From: Afifella aestuarii
GTDB taxonomy: Bacteria; Pseudomonadota; Alphaproteobacteria; Rhizobiales; Afifellaceae
Direction: 5' to 3'
DNA length: 64,000 nucleotides
NCBI RefSeq assembly: GCF_004023665.1
Contig: NZ_SAUF01000002.1
Location: 992,001 to 1,056,000 of the forward strand
The stretch's first letter is position 1, and every line of letters starts with the position of its first letter. The notes under the pieces are model-generated. The model saw only the letters and a program-made list of their open reading frames with translations, did not search any database and was not told the DNA's origin. Made by a program: the position numbers and the translations under genes. Shown here piece after piece: positions 1 to 8,206 of the stretch.

Positions 1-46
1 GGAGGGCGAAAGCGGCCGCGGCTGCTGTTGAAACGATCTTTCGCAT
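1..46 (-). CDS. N-terminus of a secreted protein (truncated by window edge)
   Basis: On the minus strand an ATG at 46-44 opens a frame that begins MRKIVSTAAAAAFAL and runs off the window. A purine-rich stretch (AAGAGGAAAG) lies about 4 nt upstream and can act as ribosome binding site. The first 15 residues have the basic start and Ala-rich hydrophobic core of a signal peptide, so the product is probably exported. Only this N-terminus is visible, so no function can be assigned. The gene is divergent from the DUF1311 gene at 240, and their promoters must lie in 47-239. Confidence 0.5.
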   Translation of the reverse strand, partial: MRKIVSTAAAAAFAL

Positions 47-239
47 CGGTCTTTCCTCTTCATCAGAGTTGGGACAGGCCCGCCATGCGGCGGGCGCGTC
101 GGAAGCTCCGCCAGTCTGCGTTTCGAGGGGCCGAAAATGTGATCATTCAGGGACCATTTCGCGGTGCCTGCGGCTGTGCCATCTTCTCTTTCATGATGTT
201 TCGAAGCCGTGGAAGTGCGGCAAGTGGAGAAATTGTTTG

Positions 240-641
240 ATGGCGCGATCCGATATGTTCATGGCCGCCCTTGTCGTCCTTCTGACCCTGCCGAGTGTGG
301 CGTGGGCGGCCGAATGCGCCGATCCGCAGACGCAGGCAGAGATGAATGCCTGCGCAGCGCAGACATTCGAAGAGGCGGACGCCGCTCTCAACGAAGCGTG
401 GCCGAAGGTTCTGGAGTATTACCGTGCGCTGGACGCCGAGCTTTCGGATGATCTGAAGGGCGCGGAAGAGGCGCTCCTTGAAGCACAGCGCACCTGGATC
501 GTCTTCCGTGATGCGCATTGTGCCTCTGTCGGCTTCGCTGCGCGTGGCGGCACCATGGAGCCGCTTCTTGTCACGTCCTGCAAGGCCGACCTGACGCGCG
601 AGCGGACCGATCAGCTTCTGGCACTGTTGGGAGACAAATAG
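240..641 (+). CDS. DUF1311 / LprI-family small secreted protein
   Basis: 133-residue protein. The first 24 residues form a clear signal peptide ending near AWA-AE, so the mature protein is periplasmic. The mature part shows the Cys and helical pattern of the DUF1311 (lysozyme inhibitor LprI-like) family: a Cys at 26, MNACAAQ around 35-41, and Cys residues in the second half. The ATG at 240 is chosen because GGAGA precedes it by 9 nt and the signal peptide begins there; a longer frame from 69 would bury the signal. Proteins of this family often sit inside urease operons of Rhizobium relatives, which agrees with ureC downstream. Its role there is not known. Confidence 0.75.
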   Translation: MARSDMFMAALVVLLTLPSVAWAAECADPQTQAEMNACAAQTFEEADAALNEAWPKVLEYYRALDAELSDDLKGAEEALLEAQRTWIVFRDAHCASVGFAARGGTMEPLLVTSCKADLTRERTDQLLALLGDK

Positions 642-735
642 GCGGCAAGTCGGCGAAAGTGGACGCGGTCGGCAGATATGCGAAATGTAAGCTGGTCGGC
701 TATATGTAAGGCAGTGCGCTGTTTCGGAGCTGTTC

Positions 736-999
736 ATGGGTGCCGCAGCAAAGGTTTCCGGCAAGGGCCAGATCACCATCCCGAACTCGATCCGGGAGGA
801 GATGGGCATCGAGAAGGGTGACGAGCTCGTTTTCTACGAAGGTCTCGATGGCCGTATGCGCGTAAGGGTGCGCAAGCTGCGTCGTGGCGCGGGCCGCGCC
901 ATGCTGCATTGGCCAAATGCTCCAAAGACTTCCGAGGAGGTCCGAAAAGCGGTGAACTTGGCTGTCGGCGCGTCTCGATTTGCCAAAGTGGAAAGCTGA
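736..999 (+). CDS. AbrB/SpoVT/MazE-type DNA-binding protein
   Basis: 87-residue protein whose residues 5-45 match a SpoVT-AbrB swapped-hairpin domain ([19 protein letters not shown], then KGDELVFYE). Such proteins are transcription regulators or antitoxins. The C-terminal half is basic, then Ala-rich, and does not resemble a known toxin-binding tail I can name. The start ATG has GGAG 6 nt upstream. The stop lies 2 bp before ureC, so it is almost certainly cotranscribed with urease. No PIN or MazF toxin gene follows, so a regulatory role is as likely as an antitoxin role. Confidence 0.8.
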   Translation: MGAAAKVSGKGQITIPNSIREEMGIEKGDELVFYEGLDGRMRVRVRKLRRGAGRAMLHWPNAPKTSEEVRKAVNLAVGASRFAKVES

Positions 1000-1001
1000 C
1001 C

Positions 1002-2714
1002 ATGCCCGCCACAATTTCCCGTGCCGCCTATGCCGACATGTTCGGCCCCACCACCGGAGACAAGGTTCGCCTTGCCGATACCGATCTCGTCATCGAGGTG
1101 GAGAAGGATTTCACCATCTATGGCGAGGAGGTGAAATTCGGAGGCGGCAAAGTCATTCGCGACGGCATGGGCCAGAGCCAGCATGCGCGGGCGGATGGCG
1201 CCGTCGACACGGTCATCACCAATGCACTGATCGTCGACCACACCGGTATCTACAAGGCCGATATCGGGTTGAAAGACGGGCGCATCGCGGCGATCGGCAA
1301 GGCCGGCAATCCCGATACGCAGCCAGGCGTCGACATCATCATCGGCCCGGGAACCGAGGCGATCGCGGGCGAAGGCAAGATCGTGACCGCCGGCGGCTTC
1401 GACAGCCATATCCATTTCATCTGCCCGCAGCAGATCGAAGAGGCGCTGATGTCGGGCGTCACGACGATGCTCGGTGGCGGCACCGGCCCGGCGCATGGAA
1501 CGCTCGCGACCACCTGCACGCCGGGCCCCTGGCACATGGCGCGGATGATCGAGGCGGCAGACGCCTTTCCCATGAACATCGGTTTTGCCGGCAAGGGCAA
1601 TGCCTCGCTGCCGGCTGCGCTCGAGGAGATGGTGAAGGGCGGCGCCTGCGCGCTGAAGCTGCACGAGGATTGGGGGACGACGCCGGGCGCCATCGATTGC
1701 TGTCTGTCTGTCGCTGACGATTACGATGTGCAGGTGATGATCCACACCGACACGCTGAATGAATCCGGTTTCGTGGAGAACACGATCGCCGCCTTCAAGG
1801 ATCGCACCATCCATGCCTTCCACACCGAAGGGGCGGGTGGTGGCCATGCGCCGGACATCATCAAGGTCTGCGGCCTGGCGAACGTCCTGCCGTCCTCCAC
1901 CAATCCCACCAGACCCTATACGCGGAACACGATCGACGAGCATCTCGACATGCTCATGGTCTGCCATCACCTCGATTCCAACATTCCCGAAGACGTGGCC
2001 TTCGCCGAAAGCCGCATCCGCAAGGAGACGATCGCCGCGGAAGACATCCTGCATGACATGGGTGCCTTCTCCATCATCGCCTCCGACAGCCAGGCGATGG
2101 GACGCGTCGGCGAGGTCCTGATCCGTACCTGGCAGACGGCGCACAAGATGAAGGTGCAGCGCGGCCGCCTTCCCGAGGAGAGGGGCGACAACGACAATTT
2201 CCGTGTGCGCCGCTACATCGCGAAAGTGACGATCAATCCCGCGATTGCGCACGGAATGGCCGACGAAATCGGCTCGGTGGAAGCGGGCAAGCGCGCCGAT
2301 CTCGTTTTGTGGGATCCGGCGTTTTTCGGCGTGAAGCCCTTCATGGTGCTGATCGGCGGCTCGATCGCGGCCGCGCCGATGGGCGATCCGAACGCCTCCA
2401 TCCCGACGCCGCAGCCGGTGCATTACCGCCCGATGTTCGGCGCCTATGGCAAGGCGCTGACCAATTCCTCCGTCACCTTCGTCTCCAAGGCGGCGATCGA
2501 CGATGGCCTTGCGGCGCGGCTCGGCGTGGCGAAGGAACTCGTTCCGGTCAAAAACACCCGCGGCGGCATCTCCAAGGCCTCGATGCTCTTGAACGACGCG
2601 ACGCCGGAGATCGCGGTCGATCCGGAAACCTACGAGGTGCGCGCCAACGGCGACCTCCTCACTTGCGAACCGGCCGATGTTCTGCCGATGGCGCAGCGGT
2701 ATTTTCTGTTTTGA
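1002..2714 (+). CDS. ureC: Urease subunit alpha
   Basis: 570 residues, the family's usual length. Cytoplasmic catalytic subunit that hydrolyses urea to ammonia and carbamate at a dinickel site. All metal and catalytic residues are visible: His136 and His138 (SHIH), carbamylated Lys219 (ALKLHEDWG), His248 (MIHTD), His274 (HAFHTEG), the flap Cys321-His322 (MVCHH) and Asp362 (SDSQAMGR). The start [20 protein letters not shown] is chosen because the conserved N-terminus begins there and GGAAAG precedes it; a frame open from 909 is an extension. ureD, ureA and ureB are not in the window and are probably further upstream. The next urease gene, ureE, is separated from ureC by a GNAT and a LysE gene. 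Confidence 0.98.
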   Translation: MPATISRAAYADMFGPTTGDKVRLADTDLVIEVEKDFTIYGEEVKFGGGKVIRDGMGQSQHARADGAVDTVITNALIVDHTGIYKADIGLKDGRIAAIGKAGNPDTQPGVDIIIGPGTEAIAGEGKIVTAGGFDSHIHFICPQQIEEALMSGVTTMLGGGTGPAHGTLATTCTPGPWHMARMIEAADAFPMNIGFAGKGNASLPAALEEMVKGGACALKLHEDWGTTPGAIDCCLSVADDYDVQVMIHTDTLNESGFVENTIAAFKDRTIHAFHTEGAGGGHAPDIIKVCGLANVLPSSTNPTRPYTRNTIDEHLDMLMVCHHLDSNIPEDVAFAESRIRKETIAAEDILHDMGAFSIIASDSQAMGRVGEVLIRTWQTAHKMKVQRGRLPEERGDNDNFRVRRYIAKVTINPAIAHGMADEIGSVEAGKRADLVLWDPAFFGVKPFMVLIGGSIAAAPMGDPNASIPTPQPVHYRPMFGAYGKALTNSSVTFVSKAAIDDGLAARLGVAKELVPVKNTRGGISKASMLLNDATPEIAVDPETYEVRANGDLLTCEPADVLPMAQRYFLF

Positions 2715-2736
2715 TCGCTTTTGGAGGCGAGTCGCT

Positions 2737-3261
2737 ATGGTCGTGAGCTTCCGCCAAGCCGATCCGGCCTTCGACCGCTGGGACGAACTTCATCGTCTCT
2801 TGATGGATTGCTTCGCCTATATGGCGGCGCGCATCGATCCGCCGTCGTCGCTTCTGCGCATGGGGCCGGCGGAGCTTGCTGAAAAGGCCGGAAGTGAGAC
2901 GCTGCTTCTGGCCGAAGAGGATGGGCGCATCGTCGGCTGCGCCTTTCTCAGGCTCGAGCCGGACTGCCTTTATATCGGCAAGGTCGCCGTCGATCCGGCC
3001 TTTCGCGGGGCGGGGCTGGCGCGACGGCTTTTTGCTCTCGCTGAAGAGCGGGCGCGGGCGAACGGTCGATTGGTCCTCAAGTTGCAGACGCGCGTCGAGC
3101 TCTCCGAGAACCACGCCACCTTCGCCCGCCTCGGCTTCGTGAAGGTGGGTGAAACGGCCCATGACGGCTATGACCGTCCGACCAGCATCACCATGACGAA
3201 GCCGGTCGACCCTCCACGGCCAGATCGCGCCTTCTCGGCTGCCGTTCCCGAACAAGCCTGA
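2737..3261 (+). CDS. GNAT family N-acetyltransferase
   Basis: 174 residues with a GNAT acetyl-CoA-binding fold. Motif A is at about 82-98 (VAVDPAFRGAGLARRLF), followed by the LKLQTRVELSENHATFARLGF segment typical of strands beta5-beta6. The ATG at 2737 has a good GGAGG 9 nt upstream; an in-frame ATG at 2677 would overlap ureC and lacks support. It starts 22 bp after ureC, so it is likely in the urease transcription unit. The substrate is unknown. An acetyltransferase next to a LysE-type exporter suggests amino-acid or amine modification and export, but this is inference. Confidence 0.88.
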   Translation: MVVSFRQADPAFDRWDELHRLLMDCFAYMAARIDPPSSLLRMGPAELAEKAGSETLLLAEEDGRIVGCAFLRLEPDCLYIGKVAVDPAFRGAGLARRLFALAEERARANGRLVLKLQTRVELSENHATFARLGFVKVGETAHDGYDRPTSITMTKPVDPPRPDRAFSAAVPEQA

Positions 3262-3293
3262 CTTCCTTCCGCAGCGCCGCATTTTTCTCTAGG

Positions 3294-3307
3294 GTTTCAT
3301 CTGAAAC
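3294..3307. promoter_or_regulatory. Short dyad before the LysE gene
   Basis: GTTTCA and TGAAAC flank a 2-bp centre, and the dyad is further bracketed by AGGG and CCCT. It lies 17 bp before the LysE-family start. It could be an operator or a small RNA hairpin dividing the operon; no T-tract follows on the plus strand. Confidence 0.3.
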
Positions 3308-3324
3308 GCCCTGAGAGCTTTGCG

Positions 3325-3933
3325 ATGATCGCCTGGAGCCTTTTCATTCCCGCCTGCTTTGCCGTGAATTGCGCGCCCGGGCCCAACAACATGCTGGCCT
3401 TTGCCAATGCCGCGAAGGTCGGGCCGCTCTACGCTCTTCTGGGGGGCCTCGGCCGCATGCCGGCTTTCGCTATTTTGATTGGTGTCACCGTTGCGGGGCT
3501 TGGCGCGATCCTGTCCGCTTCCGCTGAGGCGTTCGTCGTCATCAAGCTCCTGGGCGCCGCCTATCTCATCTATGTCGGCGTCAGGATTCTGCGCCATGCG
3601 CGGCATCTGGCGCGGGTTGACCCGTCCTCGGTCAGCCTGAAGACGCTGATGCGCCGCGACTTCACCATCGCCATCACCAATCCGAAGGCGATCGCGGTTT
3701 TTACTGCTTTCTTCCCGCAGTTCATCGATCCGGCTTTTCCGGCGTGGTCGCAGCTTGCGCGGCTCGGCGGCGCCTTTCTCGTCATGGAGGTCGTGGCGGT
3801 CGCGCTCTATGTCGCCGCCGGCGCGCTCCTCAAAGGTCTGCTGCGCTCGGAGCGCATCTTCGTCTGGCTCAATCGTTTCGTCGGCTCGGCGCTGATCGTC
3901 TCGGGTGGTTCGATGGCGGTGTCGAGCCGATGA
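3325..3933 (+). CDS. LysE/RhtB family amino-acid exporter
   Basis: 202-residue inner-membrane protein with about six hydrophobic segments and the family signature near the N-terminus (CAPGPNNMLAFANAAKVG) and middle (ITNPKAIAVFTAFFPQF). The family exports amino acids or related small molecules by proton antiport. Start ATG at 3325 with GAGAG upstream. Its stop overlaps the ureE start in an ATGA, so ureE translation is probably coupled to it. Its position inside the urease operon is unusual; export of a nitrogenous metabolite is possible but not shown. Confidence 0.88.
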   Translation: MIAWSLFIPACFAVNCAPGPNNMLAFANAAKVGPLYALLGGLGRMPAFAILIGVTVAGLGAILSASAEAFVVIKLLGAAYLIYVGVRILRHARHLARVDPSSVSLKTLMRRDFTIAITNPKAIAVFTAFFPQFIDPAFPAWSQLARLGGAFLVMEVVAVALYVAAGALLKGLLRSERIFVWLNRFVGSALIVSGGSMAVSSR

Positions 3934-4454
3934 CCAGCGAACAGATGTCCGGCAGCCCGCAGACCTGGCCGCGCGCCACCGCCGTCGAAGAGGCAGGTTC
4001 GCCCTCGGAAGGGATGACCGAAACCGTGTGTCTCACCTCGGATGAGCGCCACCGCCGCCGTCTGGTGATGACGACGGAAACCGGGCTGACCTTTCTGCTC
4101 GACCTTCCCGAAGCGCGGCTGCTGCGGGAGGGCGACCGCCTGGTTCTGGAAGACGGACGTCGTATCGCCGTGCGGGCAAAGCCTGAGCCGCTGCTGGAGG
4201 TGCGCGCGCCCGACCGAACCACGCTTTTGCGGCTCGCCTGGCATCTCGGCAACCGCCATACGCCCGCCGCCCTTCAGGAAGGGCGTCTTCTCATCCGCCG
4301 CGATCACGTGCTCGCCGAGATGATCCGCAGGCTCGGCGGAGAAATTTTCGAAGTGGAGGAGGCTTTCGATCCGGAAGGTGGCGCTTATGGCAATACGCAC
4401 CATCCCGGGCATGGTCATGGCACGGAGCTGCCCCATTCTCATGGGCCAGGATGA
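3930..4454 (+). CDS. ureE: Urease accessory nickel chaperone UreE
   Basis: 174 residues. It has the UreE N-terminal substrate-like fold (CLTSDERHRRRLVMTTETG, about 33-51) and C-terminal metal-binding domain (HLGNRHTPAALQEGRLLI), then a His-rich tail (HHPGHGHG, LPHSHG) that binds nickel. The role is to deliver Ni(II) to UreG/UreC during urease maturation. Start ATG at 3930 overlaps the LysE stop (ATGA). The first ~25 residues are less conserved, so an internal start is possible. The YrhK gene and ureF follow closely. Confidence 0.93.
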   Translation: MTSEQMSGSPQTWPRATAVEEAGSPSEGMTETVCLTSDERHRRRLVMTTETGLTFLLDLPEARLLREGDRLVLEDGRRIAVRAKPEPLLEVRAPDRTTLLRLAWHLGNRHTPAALQEGRLLIRRDHVLAEMIRRLGGEIFEVEEAFDPEGGAYGNTHHPGHGHGTELPHSHGPG

Positions 4455-4476
4455 ACAGCACGGACTCCGAGGCAGA

Positions 4477-4758
4477 ATGGCTTTCTTCGACCCTAAGAAC
4501 AATACGAAGAGCGAGCGTCACCGCACTCTCTACGCGCTCTACGAAATCGCCTTCACGACTGTGGATGTGAGCGCAGCCCTGCTTTTCATCGTCGGCTCCT
4601 GGCTTTTCTTCTACCCGGAATTGGAAACGCCGGCGATCTGGTGCTTTCTCATCGGGTCCATCTGTTTTGCCATGAAGCCGACGATCCGCATCGTGCGGGA
4701 GCTGCATTATCTCGCGCTCGGAGACTTTGACGATCTCGACAAGGCGGCGCATGGCTGA
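4477..4758 (+). CDS. YrhK-domain membrane protein
   Basis: 93-residue protein with two hydrophobic segments (about 31-46 and 53-66) in a pattern typical of the YrhK-like family: LYEIAFTTVD, then a membrane helix, then CFLIGSICFAMKPTIR. It is probably an inner-membrane protein of unknown function. The start at 4477 (MAFFDPKN) has GAGG 4 nt upstream; in-frame ATGs at 4441 and upstream overlap ureE and are less likely. Its end overlaps the ureF start by 8 bp, so it is part of the urease transcript. YrhK genes between ureE and ureF occur in related alphaproteobacteria to my recollection. Confidence 0.75.
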   Translation: MAFFDPKNNTKSERHRTLYALYEIAFTTVDVSAALLFIVGSWLFFYPELETPAIWCFLIGSICFAMKPTIRIVRELHYLALGDFDDLDKAAHG

Positions 4759-5425
4759 GGGCGCGAGCGAGGTCGAAAGCGGCAGCGAAAATGCGGCCGC
4801 TGCTCTGGTGACGCTCCAGTATTGGCTGTCTCCTGCATTCCCGGTCGGGGCGTTCGCCTATTCGCATGGGCTCGAGCGTGCTGTCGCCGCCGGCTGGGTG
4901 CATGACCGCGAAAGCCTGAAGGCATGGCTCGACGCTCTTCTGCTCTGCGGCTCGTTTCGTGCTGATGCTCTGCTCTTCGCAGCAGCCGTTCGCGTGCGTT
5001 CGGTCGGAGATGAACAGGAGCTCGCCGAGATAGCCGAGCTTGCCGAGGCTCTGGCGCCTTCGCAGGAGAGGCATCTCGAAACGATGGCGCAGGGGCGTGC
5101 CTTCGCCGAGGCGACGGGCGGCCCGGCTAGGCCCTGGCCGGTTGCGATCGGGGCGGCCGCCGCTGATCTCGATATTGGACTTGTGACCGCCGTTGCGAGC
5201 TTCCTGCAGGCTGCCATCGTCAATCTCTGTTCAGCAGCGCAAAGGAGCGTTCCGATCGGTCAGAAGGATGCGTTGGCGGTTGTCACTGCGCTGCGCGAGG
5301 ACGTTCTGGAAACTGCCGCCTGGGCGGCTGCCGCAGATCTCGCCGAGCTTGGCAGCGCGACGTTTTTCTCCGATATCGCGTCGATGCAGCACGAGGTGCA
5401 GGAGACGAGGTTGTTCCGCTCATGA
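4751..5425 (+). CDS. ureF: Urease accessory protein UreF
   Basis: 224 residues, all-helical UreF family. The N-terminal hallmark [21 protein letters not shown] is visible from about residue 22, and the C-terminal [18 protein letters not shown] is typical. UreF works in the UreD-UreF-UreG complex as a gate or effector for UreG GTP hydrolysis during Ni insertion and Lys carbamylation. Start chosen at 4751 (MAEGAS) rather than 4727, because AAGG lies just upstream and the extension is unlike the family. Stop and ureG start overlap (ATGA). Confidence 0.95.
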   Translation: MAEGASEVESGSENAAAALVTLQYWLSPAFPVGAFAYSHGLERAVAAGWVHDRESLKAWLDALLLCGSFRADALLFAAAVRVRSVGDEQELAEIAELAEALAPSQERHLETMAQGRAFAEATGGPARPWPVAIGAAAADLDIGLVTAVASFLQAAIVNLCSAAQRSVPIGQKDALAVVTALREDVLETAAWAAAADLAELGSATFFSDIASMQHEVQETRLFRS

Positions 5426-6072
5426 CGATCACCGCCGAGCCTGCTCCCGCAAGGCAGCGTTCTCCGCACGGCCCCCTTCGCGTCGGCATCGGCGGGCCGG
5501 TGGGCTCCGGCAAGACGACGCTTGCCGAAAAGCTCTGCAAGGCGATGCGGGAGCGCCATTCGCTCGCCGTTGTCACCAACGACATCTATACGAAGGAAGA
5601 CGCGCTCATCCTAAACCGGCTGCAGGCTCTGCCGGAAGATCGCATCGTCGGGGTGGAGACGGGCGGTTGCCCGCATACGGCGATCCGCGAGGATGCATCG
5701 ATCAACCTTGCTGCCATCGCCGATCTCAACGCCCGCCATCCGGATCTCGATCTCGTCTTCATCGAATCTGGCGGCGACAATCTGGCGGCGACCTTCTCGC
5801 CCGATCTCGCCGATTTGACGCTTTACGTGATCAGCGTCGCGGAAGGTGAAAAGATCCCGCGCAAGGGCGGGCCCGCCATCACGCGGTCCGACCTTCTGAT
5901 CATCAACAAGACCGATCTCGCCCCCTATGTCGGTGCGGACCTCGATGTGATGGCCCGCGATGCGGAGCGGGTGCGCGAGGGAAGACCTTTCGTCTTCACC
6001 GATCTTTCCCGCAACGAAGGCGTCGATCAGATCGTCGACTTCCTGGCAAGGACGGGCGGGCTGCCGGGCTAA
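5422..6072 (+). CDS. ureG: Urease accessory GTPase UreG
   Basis: 216 residues, SIMIBI GTPase. P-loop [10 protein letters not shown] at 24-33, switch region [13 protein letters not shown], conserved [19 protein letters not shown] with the Ni-binding CPH motif, and the NKTD guanine-specificity motif. It hydrolyses GTP to drive nickel transfer from UreE into the UreC active site. Translationally coupled to ureF by an ATGA overlap. It is the last gene of the urease unit here, ending 7 bp before the convergent cbbR. Confidence 0.97.
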   Translation: MTITAEPAPARQRSPHGPLRVGIGGPVGSGKTTLAEKLCKAMRERHSLAVVTNDIYTKEDALILNRLQALPEDRIVGVETGGCPHTAIREDASINLAAIADLNARHPDLDLVFIESGGDNLAATFSPDLADLTLYVISVAEGEKIPRKGGPAITRSDLLIINKTDLAPYVGADLDVMARDAERVREGRPFVFTDLSRNEGVDQIVDFLARTGGLPG

Positions 6073-6079
6073 CGCCTTG

Positions 6080-7030
6080 TTAGTCGCCGCTTGCCTCTTC
6101 GTAGAGCTTCGGAAAATGCGGCAGGAATTGCGTGCCGGAATGCACGACGAATTGCAGGAAGGCGCGGGCCCCCGGGGAGACGGATTTGTCGCCGCGGCGC
6201 ACGACGAACCATTGTCGGCGGATCGGCAGACCATCCATATCGAGTGCCATCAGGCGGCCGGCGGCGATCTCCACGGCGACGGTGTGCGCCGACAAAAAGG
6301 CGATCCCGAGCCCCGCAATGACGGCCTGTTTGATCGTCTCGTTGCTGCCGAACTCCACGAAATGGATGGACGGATCGGCAAGAAGATCCCCGAGATAGAT
6401 TTCCATCGATGTGCGCGTGCCGGAGCCTGGCTCGCGCACGAGCAGGGTCTCGCCGGAGAGCTCGTTGCGGCTGAGATCGATCTGGCCTGCCAGCCGGTGG
6501 GCGGGCGAGGCGATCATGATGAGGGGATGGTCGCCGAACACCGCCGCCTCCACCGGCACGGTCTTGGGCGGACGGCCCATGATGGCGCAATCGACATCGA
6601 AATCGGTGAGTGCCTGCACCACCTCTTGCCGGTTGCCGACGGTCAGCCGCACGTCGATCATCGGATGTTCGCGCTTGAAGCCGACGACGAGGGCCGGGGC
6701 ATAGTATTTGGCCGTCGAGACGACGCCCACATGCACCGCGCCGGTGCCGAGTCCCTTGACCTCGTTGATGGTGTCGGCGAGCCGGAAGATCGAGCGTTCC
6801 ACTTCGGCCGCAGTGTTACGCACCGCCTCGCCAGCGTCAGTCAGTCGCATGCCATGAGCGGTGCGGTCGAAAAGCGGCAGACCCAGCGCGGATTCGATCT
6901 GTTTCAGCGTCAGAGTGACAGCTGGACCCGTCAGTCCCAAGGCCTTGGCGGCACTCGCAATTGTTCCGTGTCGTGCAATTTCTGTGACGGCGCGCAGCTG
7001 CCGAAGGGTGAGCCAGTCCATGTCACTCAT
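6080..7030 (-). CDS. cbbR: LysR-type activator CbbR
   Basis: 316-residue LysR-family regulator with an N-terminal winged helix-turn-helix (about 5-63, LRQLRAVTEIARHGTIASAA) and a C-terminal periplasmic-binding-like effector domain. Divergent placement directly upstream of cbbFPTALSXE identifies it as CbbR, which activates Calvin-cycle operons in response to metabolites such as RuBP or NADPH. Two ATGs (7030 and 7021) are possible starts; the first gives MSDMDWLTLRQL. Its promoter and the cbb promoter share 7031-7144, where two dyads are visible. Confidence 0.95.
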   Translation of the reverse strand: MSDMDWLTLRQLRAVTEIARHGTIASAAKALGLTGPAVTLTLKQIESALGLPLFDRTAHGMRLTDAGEAVRNTAAEVERSIFRLADTINEVKGLGTGAVHVGVVSTAKYYAPALVVGFKREHPMIDVRLTVGNRQEVVQALTDFDVDCAIMGRPPKTVPVEAAVFGDHPLIMIASPAHRLAGQIDLSRNELSGETLLVREPGSGTRTSMEIYLGDLLADPSIHFVEFGSNETIKQAVIAGLGIAFLSAHTVAVEIAAGRLMALDMDGLPIRRQWFVVRRGDKSVSPGARAFLQFVVHSGTQFLPHFPKLYEEASGD

Positions 7031-7066
7031 TAGAATTCCTAACTGTGCGCCTTACAAGAATTAAAT

Positions 7067-7099
7067 TTACTTAGTAACCCCAGGGTGTATCTCACACCC
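7067..7099. promoter_or_regulatory. Probable CbbR operator region (two dyads)
   Basis: Between divergent cbbR and cbbF are two inverted repeats: TTACT-t-AGTAA at 7067-7077 and GGGTGT-N5-ACACCC at 7083-7099. The stretch is AT-richer than its surroundings, with a TTA-N7-TAA spacing before it. LysR regulators bind such dyads in the shared promoter region, so these are the best CbbR site candidates. The assignment is positional and not tested against a matrix. Confidence 0.5.
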
Positions 7100-7144
7100 A
7101 ATCAAGACCGACAGGGAAACCTCGGTCAGGGGGGAGGGCAGCAT

Positions 7145-8197
7145 ATGGCCGGCCTGAGCACGCTCGAGGCTTTTCTCAGAGCATATAGCAGCACAGAAGA
7201 TCCGCAGCGTCTTGCGGTGGTGGAAACGGTCCGGGCTCTCGCCCGCGCTTCGCGACAGATTCGTGATGTCGTATCTCAGGGTCAGCTCGGAGGCGACATT
7301 GGCGCCGCGCGCGGTTCCACCAATGCCGATGGCGATCGGCAGCGCTTTCTGGATGTGCGCGCTGATGAGATCGTGCTTGCCGAGATGCGGGAAGCCCCCG
7401 TCGCCGCCTATGCGTCGGAAGAGATCGGCTCGCCGATCCTTCTCAACCCCGAAGGCGTTCTCGCCGTCGCGACCGATCCGCTCGACGGTTCATCCAACAT
7501 CGACACGAACGTCTCCATCGGCACGATCTTTTCGATCCTGCCGCATGCGCCGAATGCGGCCGATGGTGTCGGCACGGATTTCGCCCAGCCGGGGCGCAAT
7601 CAGCTGGCCGCGGGTTTCTTCATTTATGGCCCGCAGCTCGCCATGGTGCTGACGGTGGGCGAGGGCACCCATGTCTTCGTCTATTCGCACCGCATCGGCG
7701 GCTATCAGCAGATCCTCGATGGGGTGCTGATTTCTCCCAACACCAATGAGTTCGCCATCAACATGTCGAACTACCGGCATTGGGACGAAGCCGTGCGCAT
7801 CTATATCGATGACTGCCTGCAGGGCTCTGCGGGTCCGCGCGCTCGCGATTTCAACATGCGCTGGATCGCGTCGCTCGTGGCCGATACCTACCGGATCATC
7901 GCGCGTGGCGGCGTGTTTCTTTACCCGCGCGACAATCGCCGTGGCTACGGCGACGGCAGGCTGAGGCTCGTCTACGAGGCCAATCCGATCGCCATGCTGA
8001 TCGAGCAGGCCGGCGGCCTTGCCACCGATGGCGGCTTTCCGATTCTCGATCAGGTCCCCACGGGCCTGCACCAGCGCACGCCTTTGATCTTCGGTTCGAA
8101 GAAGGAAGTGGAGCGCATCCTTCGTTACCACGAGGCGCCGAGCCTGATCGGCGAACGCGCGCCTTTGTTTACCCACCGCGGCCTGTTTCGCGTTTGA
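7145..8197 (+). CDS. cbbF: Fructose-1,6-bisphosphatase (class 1)
   Basis: 350 residues. Hydrolyses fructose-1,6-bisphosphate (and often sedoheptulose-1,7-bisphosphate) in the Calvin cycle. The metal and substrate motif DPLDGSSNID is at 111-120, preceded by ASEEIGSP, and the C-terminal part has YEANPIAMLIEQAGG followed by a predicted phosphate-binding region. The start at 7145 follows a strong GGGGGGAGGG; a GTG-initiated frame from 7085 lacks a binding site. First gene of the cbb operon, with cbbP 9 bp downstream. Confidence 0.97.
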   Translation: MAGLSTLEAFLRAYSSTEDPQRLAVVETVRALARASRQIRDVVSQGQLGGDIGAARGSTNADGDRQRFLDVRADEIVLAEMREAPVAAYASEEIGSPILLNPEGVLAVATDPLDGSSNIDTNVSIGTIFSILPHAPNAADGVGTDFAQPGRNQLAAGFFIYGPQLAMVLTVGEGTHVFVYSHRIGGYQQILDGVLISPNTNEFAINMSNYRHWDEAVRIYIDDCLQGSAGPRARDFNMRWIASLVADTYRIIARGGVFLYPRDNRRGYGDGRLRLVYEANPIAMLIEQAGGLATDGGFPILDQVPTGLHQRTPLIFGSKKEVERILRYHEAPSLIGERAPLFTHRGLFRV

Positions 8198-8206
8198 GGC
8201 CAGGAC

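Noticed and set aside
834-2423. Long minus-strand open frame opposite ureC
   Set aside because: High-GC shadow of ureC, without family motifs or a ribosome binding site.
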